Shown: positions 52,508-61,002, counted from the first letter of the stretch. The stretch: DNA of 64,000 nucleotides from Thermosulfurimonas marina (GCF_012317585.1 NZ_CP042909.1:186001-250000); one strand, 5' to 3'. Notes: generated by a model from the sequence alone, not told the origin. A program made the numbers and translations.

Positions 52508-53038
52508 ATGAGCGGTCTTAAAGTGCGCCTAGAAGACATCCCCCCTGAGGGGTTGCGCCTAGAATTTGAAGAGGGCCCGGAGCTCCTGGCCGACTGTTTT
52601 CCCGCCCAGGGGCCGGTGGCCGCCCGGGTCTTCTTGAAAAAATCCGGAATTGATGTTAAAGCCAGGGGACACGTGAAGGCGGAGGTGCGTCTAGCCTGCG
52701 ACCGCTGCCTGGAAGAATTTGTCTGGCAGGTGGATGAAGATTTTGAGGTGGAATTTCGTCCGCAGGCCTCCGCGCCCCTTCGGGAGGAGACGCAGCTTAC
52801 CCGGGAGGACCTGGAAGTGATCTTTTTTGAAGGCGACGAGGTCCCGGTGGGGGAATTGGTGCGGGAGCAGGTTATCCTCTCCGTACCGGACAAACGTCTC
52901 TGCCGGGAGGACTGTCGCGGACTGTGTCCGGTGTGCGGAAAGAATCTCAACACCGGAGAATGTGGATGCCCACGGCGGGCCCAGAGCCCCTTTGCCGTGC
53001 TTAGGGAATTGATGGCCCGCAAGGCCCAAACCGGTTAA
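52508..53038 (+). CDS. YceD/DUF177 family protein
   Basis: 176-residue protein of the YceD family, linked to 23S rRNA accumulation and always near rpmF. A CDRC pair (residues ~61-64: ACDRCLEEF) and a second metal-like cluster, [23 protein letters not shown] near the end, are typical. ATG 52508 has GGAGG upstream. The stop is 11 bases before rpmF, and yceD-rpmF-plsX-fabH is the classic order joining ribosome assembly and fatty-acid initiation. Confidence 0.88.
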   Translation: MSGLKVRLEDIPPEGLRLEFEEGPELLADCFPAQGPVAARVFLKKSGIDVKARGHVKAEVRLACDRCLEEFVWQVDEDFEVEFRPQASAPLREETQLTREDLEVIFFEGDEVPVGELVREQVILSVPDKRLCREDCRGLCPVCGKNLNTGECGCPRRAQSPFAVLRELMARKAQTG

Positions 53039-53049
53039 GGAGGTTGATC

Positions 53050-53232
53050 ATGGCCGTTCCCAAGCGAAAGACTTCGCGCTCCCGCCGAGGCATGCGCCGG
53101 GCGCACAAACACCTGACCGCTCCTTCGGTCTCGGTCTGTCCCCGGTGCAAGGCCCCCAAGTTGCCTCATCGGGTATGCCCCAGCTGTGGCACCTATCGGG
53201 GCAAGGAGTTTCTGCCTTCCGAGGAAGCCTAA
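53050..53232 (+). CDS. rpmF: 50S ribosomal protein L32
   Basis: 60-residue basic ribosomal protein. [21 protein letters not shown] is the universal L32 opening; CPRC and CPSC near residues 31-48 keep the zinc-binding form. ATG 53050 follows AGGAGG; the ATG six bases earlier would overlap that site. It is located 4 bases before plsX. Confidence 0.97.
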   Translation: MAVPKRKTSRSRRGMRRAHKHLTAPSVSVCPRCKAPKLPHRVCPSCGTYRGKEFLPSEEA

Positions 53233-53235
53233 GGA

Positions 53236-54243
53236 GTGATCCGGGTCGCCTTGGACGTCATGGGGGGAGATTACGCCCCCCGAGAAATACTTTCCGGGGC
53301 CAGGAAAGCCCTAAAGGAAAATTCCGATCTTTTTCTCCTTCTGGTGGGCCCGGAGGAGGTCCTGGAGAAATTTCCTTCCCACGAACGGGTGGAGAAGGTC
53401 CCGGCCCCGGAATGGGTAGAGATGGAGGAAGCCCCGGCCGAAGCCCTGCGCAAGAAACCCCGGGCCTCCATCCGGGTGGCCTTGGAGCTGATAAAAGAAG
53501 GGCAGGCCCAGGCGGTAGTAAGTGCCGGCAATTCCGGGGCCACTTTCGGGGCGGCCCTTCTGACCCTGGGGAGGCTTCCCGGAGTCCTGCGCCCGGCCAT
53601 CGCTACCGTGCTCCCCACCTTGGGCCGACCGGCGGTCCTCATCGATGCCGGGGCCAATGTGGACTGTAAGCCGGTACACCTTTTCCAGTTTGCCCTCATG
53701 GGCGCCCTCTTTTCCGAAAGGATTCTGGGGATTAAGCGCCCCCGGGTGGGACTACTTTCCATCGGAGAAGAAGGGGGCAAGGGCAACTTCCTGGTCAAAA
53801 GGGCCCACGCCCTCCTTTCCGAAAGTCCCCTCAACTTCGTGGGTAACGTGGAGGGGCGACATATTTATTCCGGGGAGGCCGAAGTCATCGTCTGTGACGG
53901 TTTTGTGGGCAATATCTGTCTCAAGGTCTCCGAAGGGGTGGCCGAGGCCCTGGGGGAGATGCTTAAGCGGGAGGTGCGTCGCGATCCCTTGGCCCTTCTG
54001 GGCTTTTCCCTGGCCCGAAGAGCCCTTTCCCGCTTTCGACATAAGGTAGACTGGCGGGAGTATGGCGGGGCCCCCCTCCTCGGGGTCAACGGGGTGGTCA
54101 TCATCGGTCACGGGCGCTCGGATGCCCGGGCCATAAAAAACGCCCTTTTTACCGCCAGCCGCTTTGTAAAGACCGGTCTGGTGGAAAAACTCCGCCTTTC
54201 CCTTTCTGCAGAAAGACCCGACGATCTTCAGGTCGTATCATGA
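53236..54243 (+). CDS. plsX: phosphate acyltransferase PlsX
   Basis: Converts acyl-ACP to acyl phosphate for phospholipid synthesis. 335 residues with the PlsX opening ALDVMGGDYAP, VSAGNSGATFGAALLTLGRLPGVLRPAIA near 96-124, IDAGANVDCKP near 135, and the closing EYGGAPLLGVNGVVIIGHGRSDARAIKNA near 275. Start is GTG 53236 directly after AAGGA; no ATG precedes VALDVMGG. It overlaps fabH by 4 bases. Confidence 0.95.
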   Translation: MIRVALDVMGGDYAPREILSGARKALKENSDLFLLLVGPEEVLEKFPSHERVEKVPAPEWVEMEEAPAEALRKKPRASIRVALELIKEGQAQAVVSAGNSGATFGAALLTLGRLPGVLRPAIATVLPTLGRPAVLIDAGANVDCKPVHLFQFALMGALFSERILGIKRPRVGLLSIGEEGGKGNFLVKRAHALLSESPLNFVGNVEGRHIYSGEAEVIVCDGFVGNICLKVSEGVAEALGEMLKREVRRDPLALLGFSLARRALSRFRHKVDWREYGGAPLLGVNGVVIIGHGRSDARAIKNALFTASRFVKTGLVEKLRLSLSAERPDDLQVVS

Positions 54244-55229
54244 GCAAGGCTGGAGCCTTCATCCTGGGTACCGGACGGGCCCTGCCTTCGCGGGTCCTCA
54301 CCAACCGAGATCTGGAAAAAATGGTGGACACCTCCGACGAATGGATCACCCAGCGCACGGGGATCAAGGAACGCCGCATTGTGGCCGAAGGAGAGTCCAA
54401 CAGTAAGCTGGCCATTTCCGCGTCCCGTAAGGCCCTTGAGAAGGCCGGGGTGGCCCCGGAAGAACTGGACCTCATTATCGTGGCCACCCTCACCCCGGAC
54501 TATCCCATGCCTTCGGTGGCCATCCTGGTGCAGGAGGCCCTGGGGGCCCACCGGGCCGGGGCCTTCGATCTCTCGGCCACCTGCTCGGGCTTTCTTTACG
54601 CCCTCTCCATCGCCGACAAATTCGTGCGTGAGGATCCGGCCCGCAAGATCCTGGTCATCGGAAGCGAGGTCCTTTCTAACAAGACCAACTGGGAGGACCG
54701 AACCACCTGCGTCCTTTTCGGGGACGGGGCCGGCGCCGCGGTGGTCACCGGCTCCCCAGACGGCCGGAGAGGAGTCCTTTCCACCCATCTTCACGCCGAC
54801 GGCTGCCTCTGGCACCTCCTTACCCTCAAAGGCTGTGGCTCCCTCTATCCTCCCTGCGACCCCCGCATCCCCCGAGAGGACTATTTCATCCGCATGCAGG
54901 GCCGGGAGGTCTTCAAAAACGCGGTCCGGGCCATGGAATCCGTGGCCTTTGAGGCCCTCAGGGCCAACGGCCTTTCCCCCTCGGATATCGCCCTCCTCAT
55001 TCCCCACCAGGCCAACATCCGCATCATTGAGTACCTGCGCGAGCGTTTGGAGCTCCCCGAAGAACGGGTCTTCGTAAACATCCACAAGTACGGCAACACC
55101 TCCGCCGCCAGTATCCCCATCGCCCTGGACGAAGCCCTGGAGGAAGGACGCCTTAAGGAGGGGGATCTGGTCCTCATGGTCTCCTTCGGCGGGGGCTTTA
55201 CCTGGGCGGCCGTGGTCCTGAGGTGGTAA
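54240..55229 (+). CDS. fabH: 3-oxoacyl-ACP synthase III
   Basis: Starts fatty-acid chains by condensing an acyl-CoA with malonyl-ACP. Catalytic triad in place: Cys115 in LSATCSGFLYAL, His in LIPHQANIRII near 256, Asn in NIHKYGNTSAASIP near 286. The GIKERRI loop near 41 and the FGGGFTWAAVVLRW ending are typical. Its product feeds both lipids and the BioC/BioG biotin route. The 3' end overlaps the convergent pseudouridine synthase by 32 bases. Confidence 0.96.
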   Translation: MSKAGAFILGTGRALPSRVLTNRDLEKMVDTSDEWITQRTGIKERRIVAEGESNSKLAISASRKALEKAGVAPEELDLIIVATLTPDYPMPSVAILVQEALGAHRAGAFDLSATCSGFLYALSIADKFVREDPARKILVIGSEVLSNKTNWEDRTTCVLFGDGAGAAVVTGSPDGRRGVLSTHLHADGCLWHLLTLKGCGSLYPPCDPRIPREDYFIRMQGREVFKNAVRAMESVAFEALRANGLSPSDIALLIPHQANIRIIEYLRERLELPEERVFVNIHKYGNTSAASIPIALDEALEEGRLKEGDLVLMVSFGGGFTWAAVVLRW

Positions 55230-55920
55230 GTCTTTGGATTTCTTCTTCGGTAAGCTCCCGATATTCTCCGGGACGGAGATTCCCTAGCGCAAGCGGCCCA
55301 AAGCGCATCCGGAGGAGGTGCTTTACCTTTAGTCCCACCGCAGAAAGGAGCCTCTTGACCTCGTGATATCGCCCCTCGGTAAGGGTAATCTCCAGGAGGG
55401 CCTCCCCTTTTCCCCTTTCGAGAATACGCACCTCGGCCGGCCGAAAGCGCTCCCCGGCGATTTCCATTCCCCGGCGCAGAGGCTCCAGGGCCTTCTCGGA
55501 GACCTCCCCTGAGACCCGCACCCGATAGACCCGGGGCACGGCATATTTGGGATGGAGCAGGCGATGGGCCAACTCCCCGTCATCGGTCACCAGGAGAAGT
55601 CCCTCGGCGTCGCGGTCAAGGCGCCCTACGGGAAAGAGCCGCTCGTGCCGGGGGATCTCCCGGAAAAATTCCATGACCGTAGGAAGCTTGTCGGCAGTGG
55701 AAGTGACGTAACCGGCAGGCTTGTAAAAAAGAAAGTAGCGCTTCCTGGCCGGAGGGGAGACCGGCTTTCCGTCTACCCGGACCTCCTCACCGGGCCCTAC
55801 CTGATAGGCCGGATCCCGCACCAGCCGGCCGTTTACCGTTACATGCCTTTTGAGGATGAGCCTTTTGGTCTCCCGGCGGGTACCGTAGCCGGCCTCGGCC
55901 AGATACCGGTCAAGCCGCAT
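55198..55920 (-). CDS. rRNA pseudouridine synthase, RsuA/RluB family
   Basis: 240-residue enzyme that isomerises a uridine in 16S or 23S rRNA. The N-terminal S4 domain (MRLDRYLAEAGYGTRRE...VTVNGRLV) precedes the catalytic GRLDRDAEGLLLVTDDG with Asp102. YHEVKRLLSAVGLKVKHLLRMRFG closes the fold. RluB versus RsuA cannot be decided. It is 2 bases from the Memo-like gene on the same strand. Confidence 0.92.
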   Translation of the reverse strand: MRLDRYLAEAGYGTRRETKRLILKRHVTVNGRLVRDPAYQVGPGEEVRVDGKPVSPPARKRYFLFYKPAGYVTSTADKLPTVMEFFREIPRHERLFPVGRLDRDAEGLLLVTDDGELAHRLLHPKYAVPRVYRVRVSGEVSEKALEPLRRGMEIAGERFRPAEVRILERGKGEALLEITLTEGRYHEVKRLLSAVGLKVKHLLRMRFGPLALGNLRPGEYRELTEEEIQRLTTSGPRPPR

Positions 55921-55922
55921 GG

Positions 55923-57113
55923 CTAAAAGATTATCCCGGCCGCGGCCACGGAGACCAGGGAGCCCGGGCCAAAGGGCACGGCCTCCTGGTGGTAGATCTC
56001 CCCTTGCCGGGGGGCTCCCTCAAGGAAGCGGGCCAAAAAGGTGAGACAGGAAAGGCCGCAGATCTTAAAGGGAAGGCTGGCCCGGGCCTCGGCGAGAAAA
56101 CGGCCATAGTCTCCGGAAAAGAGGGCCTCAAGCAGGGCCCGGTCCCGAGCCACGGCCTGGAGACCCTCGGCCGGGCCTGCAGGCTGGGGGTCCCCGTAGC
56201 GCAGACCCAGATGGGCAAAGTCTATCCCCAAGACGAGATAGGTGTTCTCGTCCCAGAGGGCGCGCAACCCCTCAAGGAGGGCCTGATATCGGGGCTCGGC
56301 CTCAAAGGGATCGAGCCCGGAGGCCAGATAAGGCTCCACCGGGCCGAAAAGAAAGGGCACCACCGGCACCTCTCCAAAGAGGTACCTTAAAAAGAGGACC
56401 TGAAATTCCAGAGAATGTTCGTTGCGGTGGGCGAACTCATCGGGGAAAAGCTCCGGCACCCTCCGGGCCAGGGCCTGCACCAAGGCCCGATCCACGGGAA
56501 CACGGCCCAAGGGGGTCTCGAAGTCCTTGGTAAGGAGGGAAAAGGGGCGCTCGAGCTGGTGCCCGGTCCCGAGGAGGATCACCCGGGCCCCTTGGGGAAG
56601 CCGGAGACTCCGGTAGGCCTCGGCGTAGGTCCGGGCCGCGGAGGAGAGATCCAGATGGGGGGCCAGAAGGACCCGTGGGGATCTGCGGGAGGGAGAGGCC
56701 GCCTCCAGGATCCCGGAAAGAAATTTCTGCAGGGCCTCGGGTTCGGCGGGATAGGAGCGACCGGCACAGGCCGGGGCCCTGGAGGGGGCCTTCCTCCAGG
56801 CAGCCTCGACTTCAGCCTTGCGACGCTTAAAGGTCTCCCCGTCCAGAAAACCATGAGCCTCAAGTTTTTGGACCAGGGAAGCCACCTCTTCAAGCATCAC
56901 CAGACGGCCCAGGGTCCGGGTGGCCACCACCTGGAGATCCCGCAGGCTGTGTCTTCCGTCCATGGAGGCCAGAAGCGGGGCTACCTCCTGGGGCAGGACT
57001 AGAAAATTCTCAGTATAGCCCAGGGGGTCGCGCAGGAGAAGGGAAGGCCGACCCCGCCACTCAAAGGGAAAGATGTCGAGCGGCCGCAAAACCGGGGTAA
57101 AATCCGGACTCAT
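55923..57113 (-). CDS. AmmeMemoRadiSam system protein B / Memo-like, with N-terminal extension
   Basis: 396 residues. The last ~280 match the Memo family: ACAGRSYPAEPEALQ near 116-130, LLAPHLDLSS near 148, GTGHQ near 181, RNEHSLEFQVLFLRYLFGE near 231 and IDFAHLG near 300, the His/His/Cys-type metal site of Memo. The first ~110 residues are an extra helical domain ahead of it. The biochemical role in bacteria is unknown; the family is often found with an AMMECR1 protein and a radical SAM protein, neither visible here. It overlaps the ParB-like gene by 4 bases. Confidence 0.8.
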   Translation of the reverse strand: MSPDFTPVLRPLDIFPFEWRGRPSLLLRDPLGYTENFLVLPQEVAPLLASMDGRHSLRDLQVVATRTLGRLVMLEEVASLVQKLEAHGFLDGETFKRRKAEVEAAWRKAPSRAPACAGRSYPAEPEALQKFLSGILEAASPSRRSPRVLLAPHLDLSSAARTYAEAYRSLRLPQGARVILLGTGHQLERPFSLLTKDFETPLGRVPVDRALVQALARRVPELFPDEFAHRNEHSLEFQVLFLRYLFGEVPVVPFLFGPVEPYLASGLDPFEAEPRYQALLEGLRALWDENTYLVLGIDFAHLGLRYGDPQPAGPAEGLQAVARDRALLEALFSGDYGRFLAEARASLPFKICGLSCLTFLARFLEGAPRQGEIYHQEAVPFGPGSLVSVAAAGIIF

Positions 57114-57892
57114 TCTATCCCTCCGAAATCCTCCGGCCCCAACTCTCGCACCGCAGCCTTCACCTTCTCCAGGGCGTCGTAGTACTCGTCCTCAATAGTC
57201 CGCACCCGCACTCCATAGGCCCTCTGGATGGCCTTGCGCACGATCTCTCCCTTAAGAAGGGCGTTGGTCCAGCCGAGCTCCCCGTATTTGGCGTTCACCT
57301 CCTGGTTGACCTCAAGGAGCTTCTGGGCCCGGCGTCGGCGTTCCTCGGCGGCCTCGGAAAGGGGCTCCTCCAGAAAGCGGTCGATCTTGGAAAGAAGACT
57401 CTCGTAAAAACTGGCCGGAAAGCGGGGCTCAAACTCCTCCAGGACAAAACCAAAGGTAATGAACTGGGGCTCCTTAAAGTAGGTGTAAAGATCGGCCTCG
57501 ATGGCCTCCGGGCTTTCCCGCAGGAACTCCTGAAAGAGCCGGTAGGCCTGTTTGGACTTCTCCTTGACATTGGGGGGCTTTTCGGTGTTGAACTCCAGGA
57601 TATGGAGATAAAGATCCTCCGGGGCCACCACGGCCACAATCTCCCAGGCCCCGAGGTCCCGCATGGCCTCCAGCCGATGGCGCCCGTCCACCACGTAATA
57701 GCGGCCGTCGTGGGGACAGACCACAATAGGGGTCACGAACCCCAGCTTCTCGATGGCCAGCTCCAGGTGCTTTTTGAGCCCCTCGGAAAGATCGCGCTGA
57801 AAGGGGGGAACCTCCACCTCCTCCAGGTCAAAGACCGCCAGAATAAGGGGCATCTTTTTTACCGGATCCTCGAAACGGGCCAGCTCCCGCAT
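57110..57892 (-). CDS. ParB/sulfiredoxin-fold protein
   Basis: 260-residue stand-alone ParB-N domain protein. The ParB-like nuclease/CTPase segment VVDGRHRLEAMRDLGAWEIVAVVA is near residues 67-90, preceded by FVTPIVVCPHDGRYY; no ParB-type helix-turn-helix follows, instead a long helical tail. No parA, parS or plasmid genes are nearby, so chromosome partitioning is unlikely. Such solitary proteins may be kinases, nucleases or CTP switches. ATG 57892 has GGTGAGAGG upstream; TTG 57910 is less likely. Confidence 0.75.
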   Translation of the reverse strand: MRELARFEDPVKKMPLILAVFDLEEVEVPPFQRDLSEGLKKHLELAIEKLGFVTPIVVCPHDGRYYVVDGRHRLEAMRDLGAWEIVAVVAPEDLYLHILEFNTEKPPNVKEKSKQAYRLFQEFLRESPEAIEADLYTYFKEPQFITFGFVLEEFEPRFPASFYESLLSKIDRFLEEPLSEAAEERRRRAQKLLEVNQEVNAKYGELGWTNALLKGEIVRKAIQRAYGVRVRTIEDEYYDALEKVKAAVRELGPEDFGGIE

Positions 57893-57906
57893 CCTCTCAC
57901 CCCCTC

Positions 57907-58074
57907 TCAAAGATTTCGATCCAGGATCAATCCCCGGTAGAATTTCTCCGGCTCGGCCAGGAGCCGATACCGCTTAAGGCCCCCTCCTCCCACAAGAGAG
58001 AACTCCGGGGGCTCCGCACCCCGCACCTCCGGTCCTCGGCTCTCCCTGGGAGGCCCTTTAAAAGGGATAAACAT
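57907..58074 (-). CDS. small hypothetical protein upstream of the ParB-like gene
   Basis: 55-residue frame from ATG 58074 (an ATG at 58137 would lengthen it to 76). It opens FIPFKGPPRES, has a Pro/Gly-rich centre and ends GGLKRYRLLAEPEKFYRGLILDRNL, a composition that looks protein-like. The stop is 15 bases before the ParB-like ATG, so it would be the first gene of that minus-strand set. I recognise no domain. It could still be non-coding sequence of the divergent promoter region. Confidence 0.42.
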   Translation of the reverse strand: MFIPFKGPPRESRGPEVRGAEPPEFSLVGGGGLKRYRLLAEPEKFYRGLILDRNL

Positions 58075-58146
58075 TCCGCTATTTATGTAAAGAGGGGCGG
58101 AAAGGGCCAGATGGAAAATGGTGATAAAGGAAGCCATGGCCGAGAT

Positions 58147-58174
58147 TAAAGTTTTTGGGGTCTCTTACCGATTA
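58147..58174 (+). promoter_or_regulatory. candidate sigma-28 (FliA) promoter of flgM
   Basis: TAAAGTTT (58147-58154), 12-base spacer, ACCGATTA (58167-58174) against the FliA consensus TAAAGTTT-N11-GCCGATAA: perfect upstream box, 6 of 8 in the downstream box and one extra spacer base. flgM is a classic FliA target. A TATAAT also overlaps here (58173-58178). Confidence 0.5.
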
Positions 58175-58194
58175 TAATAAAGAGGTAGTGTGAG

Positions 58195-58260
58195 ATGAAG
58201 GTCCCGAGAGCAGAGGCCAGCCTGGTGGCCCGAATTTATAAAATAGGAGAGTGGCCATGA
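58195..58260 (+). CDS. possible 21-residue upstream ORF coupled to flgM
   Basis: ATG 58195 with GAGGTAG upstream opens a 21-codon frame (begins MKVPRAEASLVARIYKIGEW) whose TGA overlaps the flgM ATG (ATGA). This geometry would couple flgM translation to the leader. No domain is recognisable and codon evidence is thin. Confidence 0.3.
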   Translation: MKVPRAEASLVARIYKIGEWP

Positions 58261-58568
58261 AGGTTAAAGATATCCTTCCTTATCTTCAGGGTCCGGCCAA
58301 GGGAGTGGAAAGGCCCGGCCGAGGGGGAAAGGCAGAGGCGGTACGCGTAAGGGGCGAGAGGGCCGAAGGTCCCCCTCGCGAGGATCGGGTGGAGCTCAAC
58401 GGGCGGGCCGTGGTGGCCGAGGCCCGGGAGAGGATGCGGGAGCTTCCTGAGGTGCGGGAGGAACGGGTGGAGGCCCTGCGGCGCGAGATTGAGGCCGGGA
58501 CCTACCGGGTGGAGCCCGAACGGGTGGCCCGGGCCATGCTGGCCGACCTTCTCAAGGACATTTATTAA
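58257..58568 (+). CDS. flgM: anti-sigma-28 factor FlgM
   Basis: 103-residue mostly disordered, Arg/Glu-rich protein. The C-terminal part, DRVELNGRAVVAEARERMRELPEVREERVEALRREIEAGTYRVEPERVARAMLADL, carries the FlgM helices that bind FliA (P-V-R-E-E-x-V-x-x-L-R-x-x-I-x-x-G-x-Y). FlgM holds FliA inactive until the hook is built, then is exported. ATG 58257 has AGGAGAG seven bases before it. No other flagellar gene is in the window, so it marks the organism as probably motile. Confidence 0.88.
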   Translation: MKVKDILPYLQGPAKGVERPGRGGKAEAVRVRGERAEGPPREDRVELNGRAVVAEARERMRELPEVREERVEALRREIEAGTYRVEPERVARAMLADLLKDIY

Positions 58569-58571
58569 ACC

Positions 58572-60641
58572 TCAGTCCTTGACCTCCTCGCCTAGATTGG
58601 CCGGGACCTCCTTGGGGCGATATTCCTCGAGAGGCTTGACCACAAAAAGGAGCTGCCCCTCCACCACGCTTTCGTTCACCTTCACACAGATCTCCTCCAC
58701 CACGCACTCGAAGGGGGCGTAGATGGGGGTCTCCATCTTCATGGCCTCAAGATTGGCCATCTCCTCTCCCTTGTGGTAGATATCGCCCACTTTAAGTTCC
58801 CCGCGCTTGGGGTTGCCCAGGCGCCAGACGTTGCCCTTGATGGGGGAGCCGATCTCGTTGGGGCCCTTGGCCATGCGCACTTCCTTTTTCTTGACCCGGG
58901 GAGTGGCCACCTCAAAGACCCGGGTCTTGTTGTTCACCTTGACCACCACGTGCATGATCCCGTCGTGTTCGGCCCCCACGGAGACCAGCTCAATGGTGTA
59001 GGGTTTGCCCATAAAGTAGAACTCCACCTTGTCTCCCGGCTTGCGCAGCCCGTAGCGGAAGACCGGGGTGGGAAGCACATAGGAGGCCTCGCCGTACTTT
59101 TCGAAGAATTCGAAAAAGGCCAGGGCGTCCTTGGGGTGCATGAGGTAGATGATGAATTCCTCCTCTGTGGGTTCGCGGCCTAGCTCTCGGCGCAACTCCG
59201 CCCGGGCGGCCTCAAGGTCCAGCTCCGGCACGGTCTCCAGAGGACTGGCCTCCGTGCGCTCCTTGAGTTTCTCCTGCCACTCCTCTCCGAAGGCGCTGCG
59301 ATAGACCCATTCGTCCGGCCAGCCTGCCGGAAGACGCCCGTATTTCCCCAGGATGAGGTTCTTGAAGTCCCCGGGCGCGGTCTTGAAGAGTTCCAGAAGC
59401 TCCTCCTTTTCCTCCTCGCTCATGGCCTCGAAGTCGCAGTTTTTCTCCTCCACGAAACGCCGCAGGAGGTCCAGGATGTGCCGCACCCCAGCCTCTCCGT
59501 GCTCCTTGGAGTAGCGGTTTACGATGCCGGAGCAGGTCACCCAGGTGATCTGGGAGCCCGGGGTCACGTCGAAGTATTTCACGATTCGGTTGTAGTAGCT
59601 CATGAGCTCCAGGATATAGGGCATGAGGTGGAGAAAGCCGTTCTTTTCCGCCTGTTCAAAGGAGGAGGGGAAGGCCCCACCGGGCATGCGGTGTTTGACC
59701 ACCATGTAATCAAAACCCTTGAAGGGGCTTTCGGCCCAGTCGTAGTAGTTGATCCACTCCCGAACCTTCTGGACGGCAAGCTCCGCCAGGCGCACATTGA
59801 GGTTCACCTTGAAGCCGGCCTCGGTGAGATAGGCGTAGGCCGAAAGCATGGGGGGCTGGCCGTAAAAGCGGGCCAGGGAGTCCTCCTCCACATCGATGAT
59901 CTTCACTCCGGCCTCCACCGCGGCCTTGTAAGCCGGAAGGGCCAGACCGTCGGTGGCGTGCCGGTGGTAATGGATGACCAGTTCCGGATACTTGTCCTTG
60001 ATGGCCGAGACCAGACTGCGGATACGCTCCGGGCTCCCCACCCCGGCCATGTCCTTGATGCAAAGGATGATCTCCTCGGTCCCCCCGCACAGGGCCACGA
60101 TCTCGTCCACCACCCGAAGGTAGTAAGCGTTATCCGCCCAGTCCGCATCGGTGAAAGAGATGGCCGGCTCAAAGAGCCTCTCCCGCTCCATGACCACCTC
60201 GGCCACGGTGCGCATGTTCCGGATATCGTTGAGGAAGGAAAAGCAGCGCCAGAGGTCGATGTCCACCCGGGAGACCACATACTCGATCACGTTCCGGGGA
60301 TAAGGCCGGTAGCCCCAGAGGTTGGTCTCCCGAATAAGGGTCTGGAGCATGACGTTGGGCATGAGGCGCCGGTAGGTGCGCAGTTCCTCAAAGGGGCTCT
60401 CGCGGCGGTTCAGAATACCCACGTGCCAGCGGGCCCCTCCGTGACACTCCACGCTGAAAAGCCCCATCTCGTTGTAGAGGGGACAGAGGGTCTTGAGGTC
60501 GATAAGGCGGTGTCGGTTCTTGTAATCGGATTGCCCGGCATCCCGCAGGGAGGTGGAGGTGAAAAAGACCCGATCAGATTCCCGGAGGGTCTTTACGATC
60601 TCTGCCGGTTTCATCCCCGGCTTAAGGCGCACCAGTTCCAT
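58572..60641 (-). CDS. pycB: pyruvate carboxylase subunit B (carboxyltransferase + biotin carrier)
   Basis: 689-residue enzyme that carboxylates pyruvate to oxaloacetate. The HMGL-like barrel opens TSTSLRDAGQSD and has the metal-binding IHYHRHATDGLA near 222; a helical PYC_OADA region follows; the biotinyl domain at the end has LEAMKMETPI with biotin Lys635. The related OadA decarboxylase is an alternative, but no OadB/OadG genes are adjacent and a PycA-type biotin carboxylase is at 61003. AGGAGG precedes ATG 60641. Confidence 0.9.
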   Translation of the reverse strand: MELVRLKPGMKPAEIVKTLRESDRVFFTSTSLRDAGQSDYKNRHRLIDLKTLCPLYNEMGLFSVECHGGARWHVGILNRRESPFEELRTYRRLMPNVMLQTLIRETNLWGYRPYPRNVIEYVVSRVDIDLWRCFSFLNDIRNMRTVAEVVMERERLFEPAISFTDADWADNAYYLRVVDEIVALCGGTEEIILCIKDMAGVGSPERIRSLVSAIKDKYPELVIHYHRHATDGLALPAYKAAVEAGVKIIDVEEDSLARFYGQPPMLSAYAYLTEAGFKVNLNVRLAELAVQKVREWINYYDWAESPFKGFDYMVVKHRMPGGAFPSSFEQAEKNGFLHLMPYILELMSYYNRIVKYFDVTPGSQITWVTCSGIVNRYSKEHGEAGVRHILDLLRRFVEEKNCDFEAMSEEEKEELLELFKTAPGDFKNLILGKYGRLPAGWPDEWVYRSAFGEEWQEKLKERTEASPLETVPELDLEAARAELRRELGREPTEEEFIIYLMHPKDALAFFEFFEKYGEASYVLPTPVFRYGLRKPGDKVEFYFMGKPYTIELVSVGAEHDGIMHVVVKVNNKTRVFEVATPRVKKKEVRMAKGPNEIGSPIKGNVWRLGNPKRGELKVGDIYHKGEEMANLEAMKMETPIYAPFECVVEEICVKVNESVVEGQLLFVVKPLEEYRPKEVPANLGEEVKD

Positions 60642-60680
60642 AACGACCTCCTTTACTTTGAACTGTATCCCGTGATAGAT

Positions 60681-60866
60681 ATGTGGGAGAGGATCGGCGA
60701 TTACCTCTTAAAGGTAAGTCTAGTTCTGTTGGCCACTTTAGTGCTTCCTCTGCTGGTTCAACCGCATACCTCCATCTTGATCTTTCTTTTGGGGGTCTTT
60801 TGTTATACCCTGACCGTAATAGCGGGATTTTTGGCCCTGAAACGGAGGCTAAGAGATACGGTGTAA
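60681..60866 (+). CDS. small two-helix membrane protein between pycA and pycB
   Basis: 61 residues on the opposite strand to the flanking pyc genes. Two hydrophobic helices (about 10-24 VSLVLLATLVLPLLV and 30-50 LIFLLGVFCYTLTVIAGFLAL) are joined by a short HTS turn and end in a basic tail KRRLRD. Start ATG 60681; GTG 60672 is an alternative and no clear ribosome site is seen. It is followed after 10 bases by another small membrane-protein gene. No known family is recognised; an OadG-like accessory is possible by location only. Confidence 0.58.
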   Translation: MWERIGDYLLKVSLVLLATLVLPLLVQPHTSILIFLLGVFCYTLTVIAGFLALKRRLRDTV

Positions 60867-60876
60867 GGGGGAAGAG

Positions 60877-60996
60877 ATGGAAAATATGATTTGGGTCTAT
60901 ATCGCGGCCCTTTTGGGAACGGCCATCGCCTTCTTCTTTGGGATCAAGTATGACCGGGAGAGAAAAAAGGCCCGAACCGGGGCGCGCCACGCCTGA
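60877..60996 (+). CDS. 39-residue single-pass membrane peptide
   Basis: ATG 60877 follows GGGGGAAGAG. The peptide has one helix (WVYIAALLGTAIAFFFGI) and a charged cytoplasmic tail (KYDRERKKARTGARH), ending 6 bases before the pycA stop region. Together with the 61-residue gene it forms a two-gene plus-strand unit inside the pyc region. Small-subunit or transporter-accessory function is possible; no homology is claimed. Confidence 0.58.
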   Translation: MENMIWVYIAALLGTAIAFFFGIKYDRERKKARTGARHA

Positions 60997-61002
60997 CCTC
61001 CT

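Noticed and set aside
59478-60680. Long plus-strand frame antisense to pycB running into the 61-residue protein
   Set aside because: The part over pycB is antisense to conserved sequence. Only the last 61 codons after ATG 60681 lie outside pycB and show membrane-protein features, so only those were kept.
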